A DNA stretch of 29,405 bases from Syntrophaceae bacterium UBA7520 (GTDB lineage Bacteria; Desulfobacterota; Syntrophia; Syntrophales; Smithellaceae). Positions 23,001 through 29,405 of the stretch are shown piece by piece. Position 1 is the first letter of the stretch. Every line of letters begins with the position of its first letter. The notes beneath the pieces were generated by a model, which ran no database searches, had not been told where the DNA came from, and saw only the letters and a program-made list of their open reading frames with translations. Location of the stretch: positions 1 to 29,405 of the forward strand of contig DLNC01000007.1 of the NCBI GenBank assembly GCA_002478265.1, written 5' to 3'. A program made the translations under genes and the position numbers.

Positions 23001-25235
23001 ATGGCGGAAAAAACAAAAACCAATAAACGCAACCAGGAAATCAAAGGCCTCGTTCTTTTAGCGTTGGCCGCCATTTTTCTGCTTTGCCTTTTCTCCTATC
23101 ACCCGCAGGATCCTTCTTTTACGCGTTTTGTTGCCGATGATACGCCGACGCAAAACTACATGGGTTATATCGGCTCCTATACCGCTGATTCCCTGATAAG
23201 ACTGCTGGGCTTCAGCTCTTTTCTGCTACCGCTGGTTTTCTTTTTGTTTTCCTTGAAATATTTTTTAAGGCCCGAATTCGAGGTGAAAAAAGGGAAAGTG
23301 CTGGCTTTCGCCGTTTTCGTTCTGACGGTATCGGGACTTCTTTCGCTGATTTTCAACAGTGGCGTTACCATCCGCGGCGAGCAGTTGCAGGCGGGAGGTC
23401 TGGTCGGCTCGACCATAGTGAAAATTCTTCTTTATTTTTTCAACAAGGCCGGCTCTTACATAATTCTCTTCGTTTTATTCATTATTACACTTATTTCCAT
23501 TGTGGAATTTTCTCTGGTTTCGCTGACCGAGCGTTTTTTCCAGTCATCCCTGAATATCTTCTCCCTGATTAAAGATAAGATTATGGATGCCTCCGGTTTT
23601 CTTCTGCGTAAATTCAGGAAAGATAAAATGGTAAAGACGGTTATGGAAGAAAAACCAGCGCCGGCGAAAAAAACCAAACCGAAAAAAATCGAACAGACGC
23701 ATTTTGAATTCACCAGAACTCTGAGCGACAGCAAGTATGAACTGCCGCCCTTAACATTGCTAGAGGAATCGCCGCACAAGGATACGCGCGTGAAACGGGA
23801 CAGTCTGATTACCAATTCGCGCATTCTGGAAAAAAAGCTTGCTGATTTCGGCGTGGCGGCGAAGGTCACCGAGGTTATCCCCGGCCCGGTCATCACCATG
23901 TATGAAGTCGAGCCTGCGCCGGGCGTCAAGATTAACCGCATTACCAATCTGGCCGATGACCTGGCGCTGGCACTGATGGCGCCTAGCATCCGCATTATCG
24001 CGCCCATTCCCGGGAAATCCGTCATTGGCATCGAGATCCCCAATCTCAAGCGCGAGCATGTCTATCTCAAAGAAGTGCTGGATAATGAAGACTTCCTCGA
24101 TTCACCCTCGCGGCTTCCCATCGCCTTGGGCGTTAATTTTGTGGGAGCTCCGGTAATTGCCGATTTGACCAGAATGCCGCATCTTTTGATTGCCGGCACC
24201 ACCGGCTCCGGTAAAAGCGTCGCGCTCAACGCGATGATCTGCAGCATTCTGTTTAAAGCCCGGCCGGACGACGTCAAATTCCTGATGATTGATCCCAAAA
24301 GGCTGGAACTTTCTTCATACGGCGGCATTCCGCATCTCATTCATCCTGTTGTTGTCGACCCGAAAAAGGCCTCGCAGGTGCTGCGCTGGACGGTGGAAGA
24401 AGTCGAAAGGCGCTACCGCGTGATCAGCGATGTGGGCGCAAAAAGCATCGATTTTTACAATGCCTTAATCGCCAAGGGACCGAAGAGCAAGGCTTTCCGC
24501 GAAGCCAAAGAAGAGGTTTCCGAATCGTGGCATCAGGCGGCAACCGCTGATGCTGTGGAAAACGAACAGCAGATTGAACATGTCAGGCTTCCTTATATCG
24601 TCGTCATTATCGATGAACTTGCCGATCTGATGATGGTCGCCCCGCGCGACGTGGAAGAATCTCTGACCAGGCTGGCGCAGATGGCGCGCGCGGCGGGCAT
24701 TCATCTGATTATCGCCACGCAGCGCCCGTCGGTGGATGTCATCACCGGCCTGATTAAGGCGAACTTCCCCACGCGCATATCATTTCAGGTTTCCTCCAAG
24801 ATAGATTCGCGCACGATCATCGACCAGCAGGGCGCGGAGCAGCTCCTCGGCGCGGGCGACATGCTTTTCATTCCGCCGGGCACTTCCAAACTTTCGCGTA
24901 TTCATGGCGCCTATGTTTCGGACAAAGAAATCACGCGCATCGTTGATTTCATCAAACTGCAGGCGCAGCCGTCGTATGACGCTTCCATTGAAAAATTCCA
25001 GCTGGCCGCCGCGCAGTCTCAGCACGAAGAAGACGATGATGACGAAAAGTATGACGAAGCGGTGGCGCTGGTCAGTGAGTTGGGGCAAGCGTCTATTTCC
25101 CTGGTGCAGCGCTACATGAAAATCGGCTATAACCGCGCGGCGCGTATCATCGAGCAGATGGAGCGCGAAGGCATTGTCGGCCCCTCTGACGGCGCGAAGC
25201 CCCGCAAAGTCCTAGTCCGGAAGCTCCCCCGTTGA
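23001..25235 (+). CDS. ftsK: DNA translocase FtsK
   Basis: The product is 744 aa. Four membrane spans occupy about residues 15-170 (LVLLALAAIFLLCLFSY, LLPLVFFLFSLKYFL, AFAVFVLTVSGLLSLIF, YIILFVLFIITLISIV). After a short Lys/Pro linker comes the RecA-like motor: Walker A GTTGSGKS (399-406), IVVIIDELADLMM (Walker B), and LIIATQRPSVDVITGLIKANFPTRI. The C-terminal winged helix (gamma, about 680-744) with YDEAVALVSELGQASISLVQRYMKIGYNRAARIIEQME reads polar chromosome sequences and activates Xer recombination. It couples division to chromosome segregation. The ATG has no strong ribosome site. Its TGA overlaps the TTG start of rimO. Confidence 0.96.
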   Translation: MAEKTKTNKRNQEIKGLVLLALAAIFLLCLFSYHPQDPSFTRFVADDTPTQNYMGYIGSYTADSLIRLLGFSSFLLPLVFFLFSLKYFLRPEFEVKKGKVLAFAVFVLTVSGLLSLIFNSGVTIRGEQLQAGGLVGSTIVKILLYFFNKAGSYIILFVLFIITLISIVEFSLVSLTERFFQSSLNIFSLIKDKIMDASGFLLRKFRKDKMVKTVMEEKPAPAKKTKPKKIEQTHFEFTRTLSDSKYELPPLTLLEESPHKDTRVKRDSLITNSRILEKKLADFGVAAKVTEVIPGPVITMYEVEPAPGVKINRITNLADDLALALMAPSIRIIAPIPGKSVIGIEIPNLKREHVYLKEVLDNEDFLDSPSRLPIALGVNFVGAPVIADLTRMPHLLIAGTTGSGKSVALNAMICSILFKARPDDVKFLMIDPKRLELSSYGGIPHLIHPVVVDPKKASQVLRWTVEEVERRYRVISDVGAKSIDFYNALIAKGPKSKAFREAKEEVSESWHQAATADAVENEQQIEHVRLPYIVVIIDELADLMMVAPRDVEESLTRLAQMARAAGIHLIIATQRPSVDVITGLIKANFPTRISFQVSSKIDSRTIIDQQGAEQLLGAGDMLFIPPGTSKLSRIHGAYVSDKEITRIVDFIKLQAQPSYDASIEKFQLAAAQSQHEEDDDDEKYDEAVALVSELGQASISLVQRYMKIGYNRAARIIEQMEREGIVGPSDGAKPRKVLVRKLPR

Positions 25236-26581
25236 AAAAAGAAAAACCGCAAAAAGTTCATTTCATCAGCCTGGGTTGTCCGAAGAATCTTATCGATTCG
25301 GAGGTCATGGCTGGGCTGCTGAATAAATCCGGCCGGCGATTAACGCAAAGTGCCGATGACGCGGACATTGTCATTGTCAATACCTGCGGCTTTATTGACG
25401 CCGCCAAAGAAGAATCGCTGGAAGAAATACTGACACTAGCGCAAAAAAAGAAATCGAGCAGACAGGAATTGAAGATTGTTGTCGCAGGTTGTTTGGCACA
25501 GCGCTACGGCAAAGAACTTCTTGCCGAAATTGCTGAAGTCGACTTGTTCATCGGCACGGGAGAAGTTGGCAATATCGTACAGCACATCAAAAATCTGGAT
25601 AATGCTGACTTTCGTCGCCAAGGCATCATCAGCAAACCGAAGTTTCTGATGAACTATCACCATCCGCGAATAATCCCGGCAAAAGCGGCCAGCGCTTATA
25701 TTAAAATATCTGATGGCTGCTCCAACTGCTGCACCTACTGCGCGATACCTTCTATCCGCGGTAGGGCACGTAGCCGCATGCCGAAAGATATTCTGCGCGA
25801 AGCGGAGCTTCTGGCCGTAAGAGGCGTTAAGGAAATAATCATTATCGGGCAGGATACCACCGCTTACGGGAAAGACTTAAAAAGCCAACCGCGATTAGCG
25901 CAGCTTTTAAAAGAGATGGCGCGAATCAGAGGAATCAGATGGATTCGCCTGCTTTACGCTCATCCGGCGCATATCAGCAATGACTTGATGGAAGTAATCG
26001 CAGAGGAAAATAAAATCTGTTCCTATATAGACTTGCCGATTCAGCATATCGATGACCATATTCTCAAAACGATGAACCGCAGAGTAACCGCCGCGCAAAT
26101 TAAAGCAGTAATTACTCAAGCGAGAAATATTATTCCTGAGCTTGCTCTTAGGACTTCTTTTATTGTCGGCTTCCCCGGAGAAACACAAAAGCGATTTGAA
26201 AAATTATTGAACTTTGTGCGCGAAACAAAATTCGACCATCTCGGCGTTTTTACCTACTCGCGCGAAGAAGGCACAACCGCAGCAAACATAAAGACGCAGA
26301 TACCAAAAATAGAAAAAGACCGCCGCCATGATTTGATTATGACTGAACAGATTGCCATATCGCATTCTATCAACAACAGCCTTATCGGCACAATGCAGGA
26401 AGTAATTATTGAAGAAAAAAGCGATAGGCCTGATTTTGATTTAATTGGCCGAAGCCGCCGACAGGCGCCGGAAATTGACGGAATTACTTACCTTAAAGGC
26501 ACAAACGCAAAAATTAGTTCTATTATAAAATGTAAAATCATCTCCGCCGATGATTATGATTTATTCGGAGAAATAATCTAG
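25232..26581 (+). CDS. rimO: Ribosomal protein S12 methylthiotransferase
   Basis: The product is 449 aa. The N-terminal UPF0004 domain contributes three cluster cysteines (SLGCPKN, NTCGF, AGCLAQRYG). The radical SAM core has CxxxCxxC inside GCSNCCTYCAIPSIRG, and a C-terminal TRAM domain (about 380-449) follows. S12-specific wording such as CPKNLIDSEVM and AIPSIRGRARSR supports RimO over MiaB. It adds a methylthio group to an Asp of S12. The start is TTG at 25232, overlapping the ftsK stop as TTGA, so expression is coupled. Confidence 0.94.
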   Translation: MKKEKPQKVHFISLGCPKNLIDSEVMAGLLNKSGRRLTQSADDADIVIVNTCGFIDAAKEESLEEILTLAQKKKSSRQELKIVVAGCLAQRYGKELLAEIAEVDLFIGTGEVGNIVQHIKNLDNADFRRQGIISKPKFLMNYHHPRIIPAKAASAYIKISDGCSNCCTYCAIPSIRGRARSRMPKDILREAELLAVRGVKEIIIIGQDTTAYGKDLKSQPRLAQLLKEMARIRGIRWIRLLYAHPAHISNDLMEVIAEENKICSYIDLPIQHIDDHILKTMNRRVTAAQIKAVITQARNIIPELALRTSFIVGFPGETQKRFEKLLNFVRETKFDHLGVFTYSREEGTTAANIKTQIPKIEKDRRHDLIMTEQIAISHSINNSLIGTMQEVIIEEKSDRPDFDLIGRSRRQAPEIDGITYLKGTNAKISSIIKCKIISADDYDLFGEII

Positions 26582-26711
26582 CCAAAAACAGGTTTGACAA
26601 TTAAGCGCTTCTTGCAATATAGTTTTAAAAATTGTCTTGGCAAGAGAGCATAGCGACCAGTTTGCCCGGAGCAAGGACACAAGTGTCGTCGCAAGCGGCT
26701 TGTTGTTGCAA

Positions 26712-26812
26712 TTGTCATCGCGAGGCGGTGCAAGCCGCCGTGGCGATCTGAAAGATTGCTTCATCACGCCACGGCGTGATTTTTACCCGGCGCATGCCGG
26801 GCGCAATGACAA
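26712..26812. repeat. Palindromic intergenic repeat of the GTCATTGCGAG type
   Basis: Outer arms TTGTCATCGCG (26712-26722) and CGCAATGACAA (26802-26812) pair with one mismatch. Inside are GGCGG/CCGCC (26724-26739), an 8-bp palindrome ATCACGCC/GGCGTGAT (26763-26780) and CCCGGC-GCAT-GCCGGG (26786-26801). The wording GTCATTGCG...GAAGCAATCT recalls the dispersed intergenic palindromes known from many Deltaproteobacteria. It fills much of the 258-nt gap between rimO and the prenyl synthase; a small GACAC/GTGTC hairpin (26676-26687) lies to its left. Confidence 0.75.
26763..26784 (+). terminator. Rho-independent terminator after ftsK-rimO
   Basis: ATCACGC (26763-26769) pairs with GCGTGAT (26774-26780) around loop CACG, and the stem's last T begins a run of five T (26780-26784). 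It lies within the palindromic repeat about 180 nt past the rimO stop and would separate that operon from the synthase gene. Confidence 0.6.
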
Positions 26813-26839
26813 AAAGGGCAATAGAACAAGAGACTAATC

Positions 26840-27814
26840 ATGCTAATCCAGGAAGTATTTTCCGTCTATCAAAGAGATCTGCAAGAGGTAGAGAAATATC
26901 TCAACCGGTATATAACTTCCGATGTCAAGCTGATCCCCGAAATTTCACATCATCTTATTGACAGCGGCGGCAAAAGATTCCGGCCGCTGCTGCATTTAAT
27001 CAGCGCCTCTCTTTGCGGCTATAATGGCGAAAACCGCTTTCCTATGGCCGCCGTGATGGAATTTATCCATACCGCCACGCTGCTGCATGATGACGTAATT
27101 GACCAGGCCATTATGCGCCGCGGCAAAACTTCCGCCAACAATATCTGGGGCAATGCCGCGAGCGTCCTGGTGGGGGATTTTCTCTATTCCAAATCTTTCA
27201 CCCTGATGACCGAAATCGGGAATATGCAGATACTGAAAATGATGTCGGATGTGACCAACGTCATGTCGGAGGGCGAAGTTTTTCAACTGATGAAATGCGG
27301 CGATGTCAATCTTACCGAAGAAGAATACCTAACAATTATCGAAAAGAAAACAGCAATATTGATTTCCGCCGCTTGCTCCTCCGGCGCTATTCTGGCAGGC
27401 ACATCCCAGAATAAAGTTAAAGCGCTGGCGCATTTTGGCCACAATATCGGCATGGCCTTTCAGATGACGGATGACACGCTGGATTACATGGCCAAAGAAA
27501 AAGACTTCGGCAAATCCATCGGCAAGGATCTGGAAGAAGGCAAGATGACGCTGCCGCTAATTTACGCGCTAAAAAAGGCAAAACCAGCAGAGAGAAAATT
27601 AATCAAAGAGAAAGTATCGCGCAAGAAACTATCGCAGAAATCACTGAAAGATATTCTGAGCTTTATCCAAGAACACGAAGGCATTGATTACGCCCTTAAA
27701 TGCGCTCAAAAATACATCACCGACGCCAAAGCAATGCTCAGTATTTTCCCCGAATGCACAGAAAAAGATCAGCTTCAAGCAGTAGCAGATTATATTCTCT
27801 CCCGAAGTATATAA
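26840..27814 (+). CDS. ispB: Long-chain polyprenyl diphosphate synthase
   Basis: The product is 324 aa. The first Asp-rich motif D84-D85-VI-D88 lies in LLHDDVIDQAIMRRGK, and the second is D211-D212-TL-D215 in MTDDTLDYMAKEKDFGKSIGKDL. GGKRFRPLLHL is the allylic-site region. Small residues (Ala/Thr) just before the first motif argue for a long product such as the C40-C50 side chain of a quinone. The ATG has no strong ribosome site (only AGAACAAGAG upstream). Its last 68 codons (27611-27814) are repeated, diverged and broken, at 28490-28693, on the far side of the toxin-antitoxin module. Confidence 0.92.
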   Translation: MLIQEVFSVYQRDLQEVEKYLNRYITSDVKLIPEISHHLIDSGGKRFRPLLHLISASLCGYNGENRFPMAAVMEFIHTATLLHDDVIDQAIMRRGKTSANNIWGNAASVLVGDFLYSKSFTLMTEIGNMQILKMMSDVTNVMSEGEVFQLMKCGDVNLTEEEYLTIIEKKTAILISAACSSGAILAGTSQNKVKALAHFGHNIGMAFQMTDDTLDYMAKEKDFGKSIGKDLEEGKMTLPLIYALKKAKPAERKLIKEKVSRKKLSQKSLKDILSFIQEHEGIDYALKCAQKYITDAKAMLSIFPECTEKDQLQAVADYILSRSI

Positions 27815-27893
27815 CATCATTCCTCTTATAAATTAATATTTTAGAGATAGTAATTACAGACAAGATAACGAAAGGGATTGAACCATTATGCCG

Positions 27894-27922
27894 TTGACAA
27901 CGTACCCCGTATGTGCTACAGT
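27894..27922 (+). promoter_or_regulatory. Sigma-70 promoter of the toxin-antitoxin operon
   Basis: TTGACA (27894-27899) and TACAGT (27917-27922) have the ideal 17-nt spacing. Short GTAC words (27902-27905 and 27921-27924) flank the -10 and spacer, a plausible operator for autorepression by the ribbon-helix-helix antitoxin. A GGAGG ribosome site follows at 27932-27936. Confidence 0.7.
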
Positions 27923-27945
27923 ACCAATAATGGAGGAATAAAAAC

Positions 27946-28221
27946 ATGGCTAAAGCAAACACTAAAATAAAAAGCGCTATGGTTCGCGCCCGAATAGAAC
28001 CGGTTTTAAAGACAAAGGCGGAAAAATATTTTGATATGTTAGGGCTATCAACAACTCAGGCAATTACCTTGTTTTTCAAACAGGTCGAGCTTCATCGCGG
28101 CTTGCCTTTTGAAGTAAATATTCCCAATGCCGAAACTGTAGCCGCGATGAAAGAAATAGAAAAGGGCGGCGGCAAGAAATTCAAAAATGCCGATGAGTTA
28201 TTCGAGCACCTGGGCATTTGA
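27946..28221 (+). CDS. RelB/DinJ family antitoxin
   Basis: The product is 91 aa. A ribbon-helix-helix N terminus (SAMVRARIEPVLKTKAEKYFDMLGLSTTQAITLFFKQV, about 13-50) is the DNA-binding and dimerisation part. The C-terminal tail (KEIEKGGGKKFKNADELFEHLGI) should wrap the toxin. Phrases such as MLGLSTTQAITLF and LPFEV are standard for RelB/DinJ. GGAGG lies 9 nt before the ATG. The TGA shares its last base with the ATG of the toxin gene, giving tight coupling. The antitoxin should neutralise the toxin and repress their own promoter. Confidence 0.93.
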   Translation: MAKANTKIKSAMVRARIEPVLKTKAEKYFDMLGLSTTQAITLFFKQVELHRGLPFEVNIPNAETVAAMKEIEKGGGKKFKNADELFEHLGI

Positions 28222-28496
28222 TGATGAAGAAAGTTCATAGCAGTACCGCCTTTGAAAAGGATGTTGAAAGGCTGATTAAAAGAAATAAAGATATGGAAAA
28301 GCTCAAATCCGTAATACGTTCTTTAGCGCGTGGAGAAAAGCTTGATCCAATATATCGAGACCATAAATTGACAGGGAACTATTATGGCTGCAGAGATTGT
28401 CATATAGAATCGGATTGGCTATTGATTTACAAATACGATGAAGAAACTTTATTTTTAATAAGAACCGGAACACATTCAGATTTATTTAAAAAGTAA
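28221..28496 (+). CDS. YafQ family mRNA interferase toxin
   Basis: The product is 91 aa from ATG 28221 (a second ATG follows; a TTG three bases earlier is less likely). The fold is RelE-like. Residues matching those needed in E. coli YafQ are all present: His in YRDHKLTG, His in RDCHIE, Asp-Trp in SDWLLIYK, and His and Phe in RTGTHSDLF. It should cut mRNA in the ribosome when the antitoxin is degraded. It appears intact. Its stop codon lies exactly where the second copy of the prenyl-synthase 3' end begins (28490), showing that the module's right edge is a recombination junction. Confidence 0.93.
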   Translation: MMKKVHSSTAFEKDVERLIKRNKDMEKLKSVIRSLARGEKLDPIYRDHKLTGNYYGCRDCHIESDWLLIYKYDEETLFLIRTGTHSDLFKK

Positions 28497-28693
28497 CGCG
28501 CAAGAAACTCTCGCAAAAATCACTGAAAGATATTCTGAACTTTATCTAAGAACACGAAGGCATTGACTACGCCCTAAAATGCGCGGAAAAATATATCACA
28601 GCTGCCAAAGAAATGCTGGAAATCTTTCCGGCAAGCAAAGAAAAAAGCCAACTCATTGCCGTTGCGGATTATATTCTTTCACGGGAAATATAG
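28490..28693 (+). pseudogene. Broken second copy of the prenyl-synthase 3' end
   Basis: This 204-nt stretch aligns without gaps to the last 204 nt of the synthase (27611-27814). Translated, it gives KVTRKKLSQKSLKDILNFI, then a TAA stop where the intact gene has CAA (Gln), then EHEGIDYALKCAEKYITAAK and ADYILSREI with its own TAG at 28691-28693. By hand, 11 of the first 111 bases differ but 31 of the last 93 do, so the copies did not simply arise by recent duplication. There is no start codon or 5' part. It most likely is a displaced native or foreign gene end left when the toxin-antitoxin module entered. Confidence 0.9.
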
Positions 28694-28769
28694 TTTATAA
28701 AAATATATTACTTTCACCTACAAAGAAATAAATATAATAAAAAACATTTTAATTGTTTGCGTTTGAAAT

Positions 28770-28841
28770 ATTTAACGTCGAAGCTCACCGGCGGCAATGG
28801 AGTGGAGCGGAATTGCCGTCCTTAAAAACGTGTTGTTAGGC
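28770..28841 (-). other. attC-like integron recombination site
   Basis: Read on the minus strand it starts with GCCTAAC (28841-28835, fits RYYYAAC) and ends with GTTAAAT (28776-28770, fits GTTRRRY), 72 bp in all. Inside, CGGCAAT and ATTGCCG (28792-28798/28812-28818) form a 7-bp stem with a 13-nt loop, and AAG/CTT pairs further out, with unpaired bases on one side as in attC sites. The flanks AACACG after the first box and GAGCTTCGAC before the last are like known attC arms. The broken gene at 28871 ends 29 nt before it in the same orientation, exactly the gene-then-attC order of a cassette. The 76 bp to its left (28694-28769) are AT-rich and empty. Confidence 0.7.
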
Positions 28842-28870
28842 TTCACTGGCCATAGTTCGAGGCATCCCCA

Positions 28871-29405
28871 CTATCTCCCATCAAACAAGAGTCGCACTTC
28901 TTTATGGTTTTCAGAGATATATGTCAACAGCCCCCAGATGAAAACAATAATACCCCCCATCTCGAGACTTTCCTCAACGGTTGCAATCATGCTGTATATC
29001 AAGTTCTCCCTCCCATGTAATTCAGCGTAGTGGCCCCCGATAAGTTCGAACCCAATACAGCCTCCGATGTAGATTGTTGCAGCCACGAAGAAAGTGCGCC
29101 TCATTTTTCAGAAAGACGCAACTAGAATCTAAAGAATAAAAGCGCAATAATGAAAACAAGTGCGATGCCAGGGATGACCCAAGCAAAATAAAAGACGCCC
29201 AGATTGCCACCGTCCAACAGCTTGCTTATTAGATTTCCTATCCTCTCATGAATGGAGACGAATTCATCAACAGCCATAAAAAAGAATCCGAATGAAAGAA
29301 TTGTCCAATATAAACCATTAGAAGATGACCGGTTTCTTTCCAGCAGAGTAATGAAAAAAAGAAGTAGTGCTGCAAAGAGCAGCGAGCTATAGTCAATAGT
29401 TGTGT
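28871..29405 (-). pseudogene. Decayed multi-span membrane protein gene, 5' end outside window
   Basis: From 29403 leftwards one frame gives 93 codons, including LLFAALLLFFITLLERN, FFMAVDEFVSIHERIG and FYFAWVIPGIALVFIIALLF, then a TAG (29124-29122). Conserved-looking text resumes in another frame from 29104: RRTFFVAATIYIGGCIGFE, AELHGRENLIYSMIATVEE and GGIIVFIWGLLTYI, ending at TAG 28871. Bridging the two needs reading through TAG and restoring one base in a run of five T (29104-29108). Together they match the layout of small membrane proteins with a DE-x-x-S-I-H-E motif and a GFE...EES/LEM tail that I recall but cannot name. Two lesions argue for a true pseudogene rather than one sequencing error. 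It appears to be the body of a gene cassette. Confidence 0.75.

Noticed and set aside
26637..26837. Small plus-strand open frame (66 codons) between rimO and the prenyl synthase
   Set aside because: It is read through the palindromic intergenic repeat, with text (SRGGASRRGDLKDCF) typical of translated repeats rather than a gene.
27815..28496. Toxin-antitoxin pair as an integron cassette
   Set aside because: TA genes are common in integrons, but no attC-like site follows the toxin; the prenyl-synthase 3' copy starts at its stop codon, and the attC-like site found faces the other way.
28797..29030. Plus-strand open frame of 77 codons crossing the attC-like site
   Set aside because: It starts inside the attC-like hairpin and runs antisense to the decayed membrane gene; no ribosome site or family resemblance.
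29022..29210. Minus-strand open frame of 62 codons at the right end
   Set aside because: It is the third, non-conserved frame across the two lesions of the decayed membrane gene; the membrane-protein text lies in the other two frames.
1..29405. CRISPR arrays, prophage genes, insertion-sequence transposases
   Set aside because: None was seen: no regular short repeats with unique spacers, no phage structural or transposase-like proteins.

Overview
The window looks like a chromosomal segment of a Gram-negative, probably anaerobic bacterium of the Desulfobacterota (former Deltaproteobacteria), most likely near Syntrophus/Smithella. This is inferred from gene content: heptose kinase, uppP and plsC for the envelope; the rfaE1-DUF4416-yicC-gmk-rpoZ-pyrF-rlmB string; an AmmeMemoRadiSam pair; NtrC-type sigma-54 control; and a GTCATTGCGAG-type intergenic palindrome. 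No rRNA or phylogenetic marker was searched, so the taxonomy is tentative.

Layout. (1) 1-7622: a YdcF-like protein, then a divergent soluble histidine kinase / NtrC-type activator pair. This is followed by a near-perfect -24/-12 (sigma-54) promoter with a 10-1-10 palindrome about 120 bp upstream of the predicted start point. The promoter heads an operon encoding a receiver protein with a long Ala/Glu/Lys/Arg coiled coil, a Roadblock/LC7 protein, and a GAF-containing GspE/PilB-type ATPase. (2) 7636-12029, minus strand: DUF1178, a cysteine synthase/cysteinyl-tRNA synthetase fusion, and the Memo (AmrB) and AMMECR1 (AmrA) proteins. (3) tRNA-Pro(CGG) on plus, convergent with a PilC/GspF platform protein on minus. 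(4) 13637-18474, minus strand: a tight housekeeping cluster (rfaE1, DUF4416, yicC, gmk, rpoZ, pyrF, rlmB). (5) 18871-26581, plus strand: glyoxalase-II-like hydrolase, Old Yellow Enzyme (apparently leaderless), peroxiredoxin, plsC-uppP, ftsK-rimO. (6) 26582-27814: a palindromic intergenic repeat with a terminator, then a polyprenyl diphosphate synthase. (7) 27815-29405: accessory DNA with a RelB/DinJ-YafQ toxin-antitoxin pair, a second diverged and broken copy of the synthase 3' end, an attC-like integron recombination site, and a decayed membrane-protein gene reading into that site like an integron cassette.

The points most worth a second look are: the self-contained sigma-54 circuit driving the receiver/Roadblock/GAF-ATPase operon; the fused CysM-CysRS, whose synthetase half has lost a zinc ligand and cysteine-pocket residues; the TA module bracketed by two copies of the synthase 3' end; and the attC plus broken cassette gene at the right edge. 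All reading was done by eye; no database search or folding was run.
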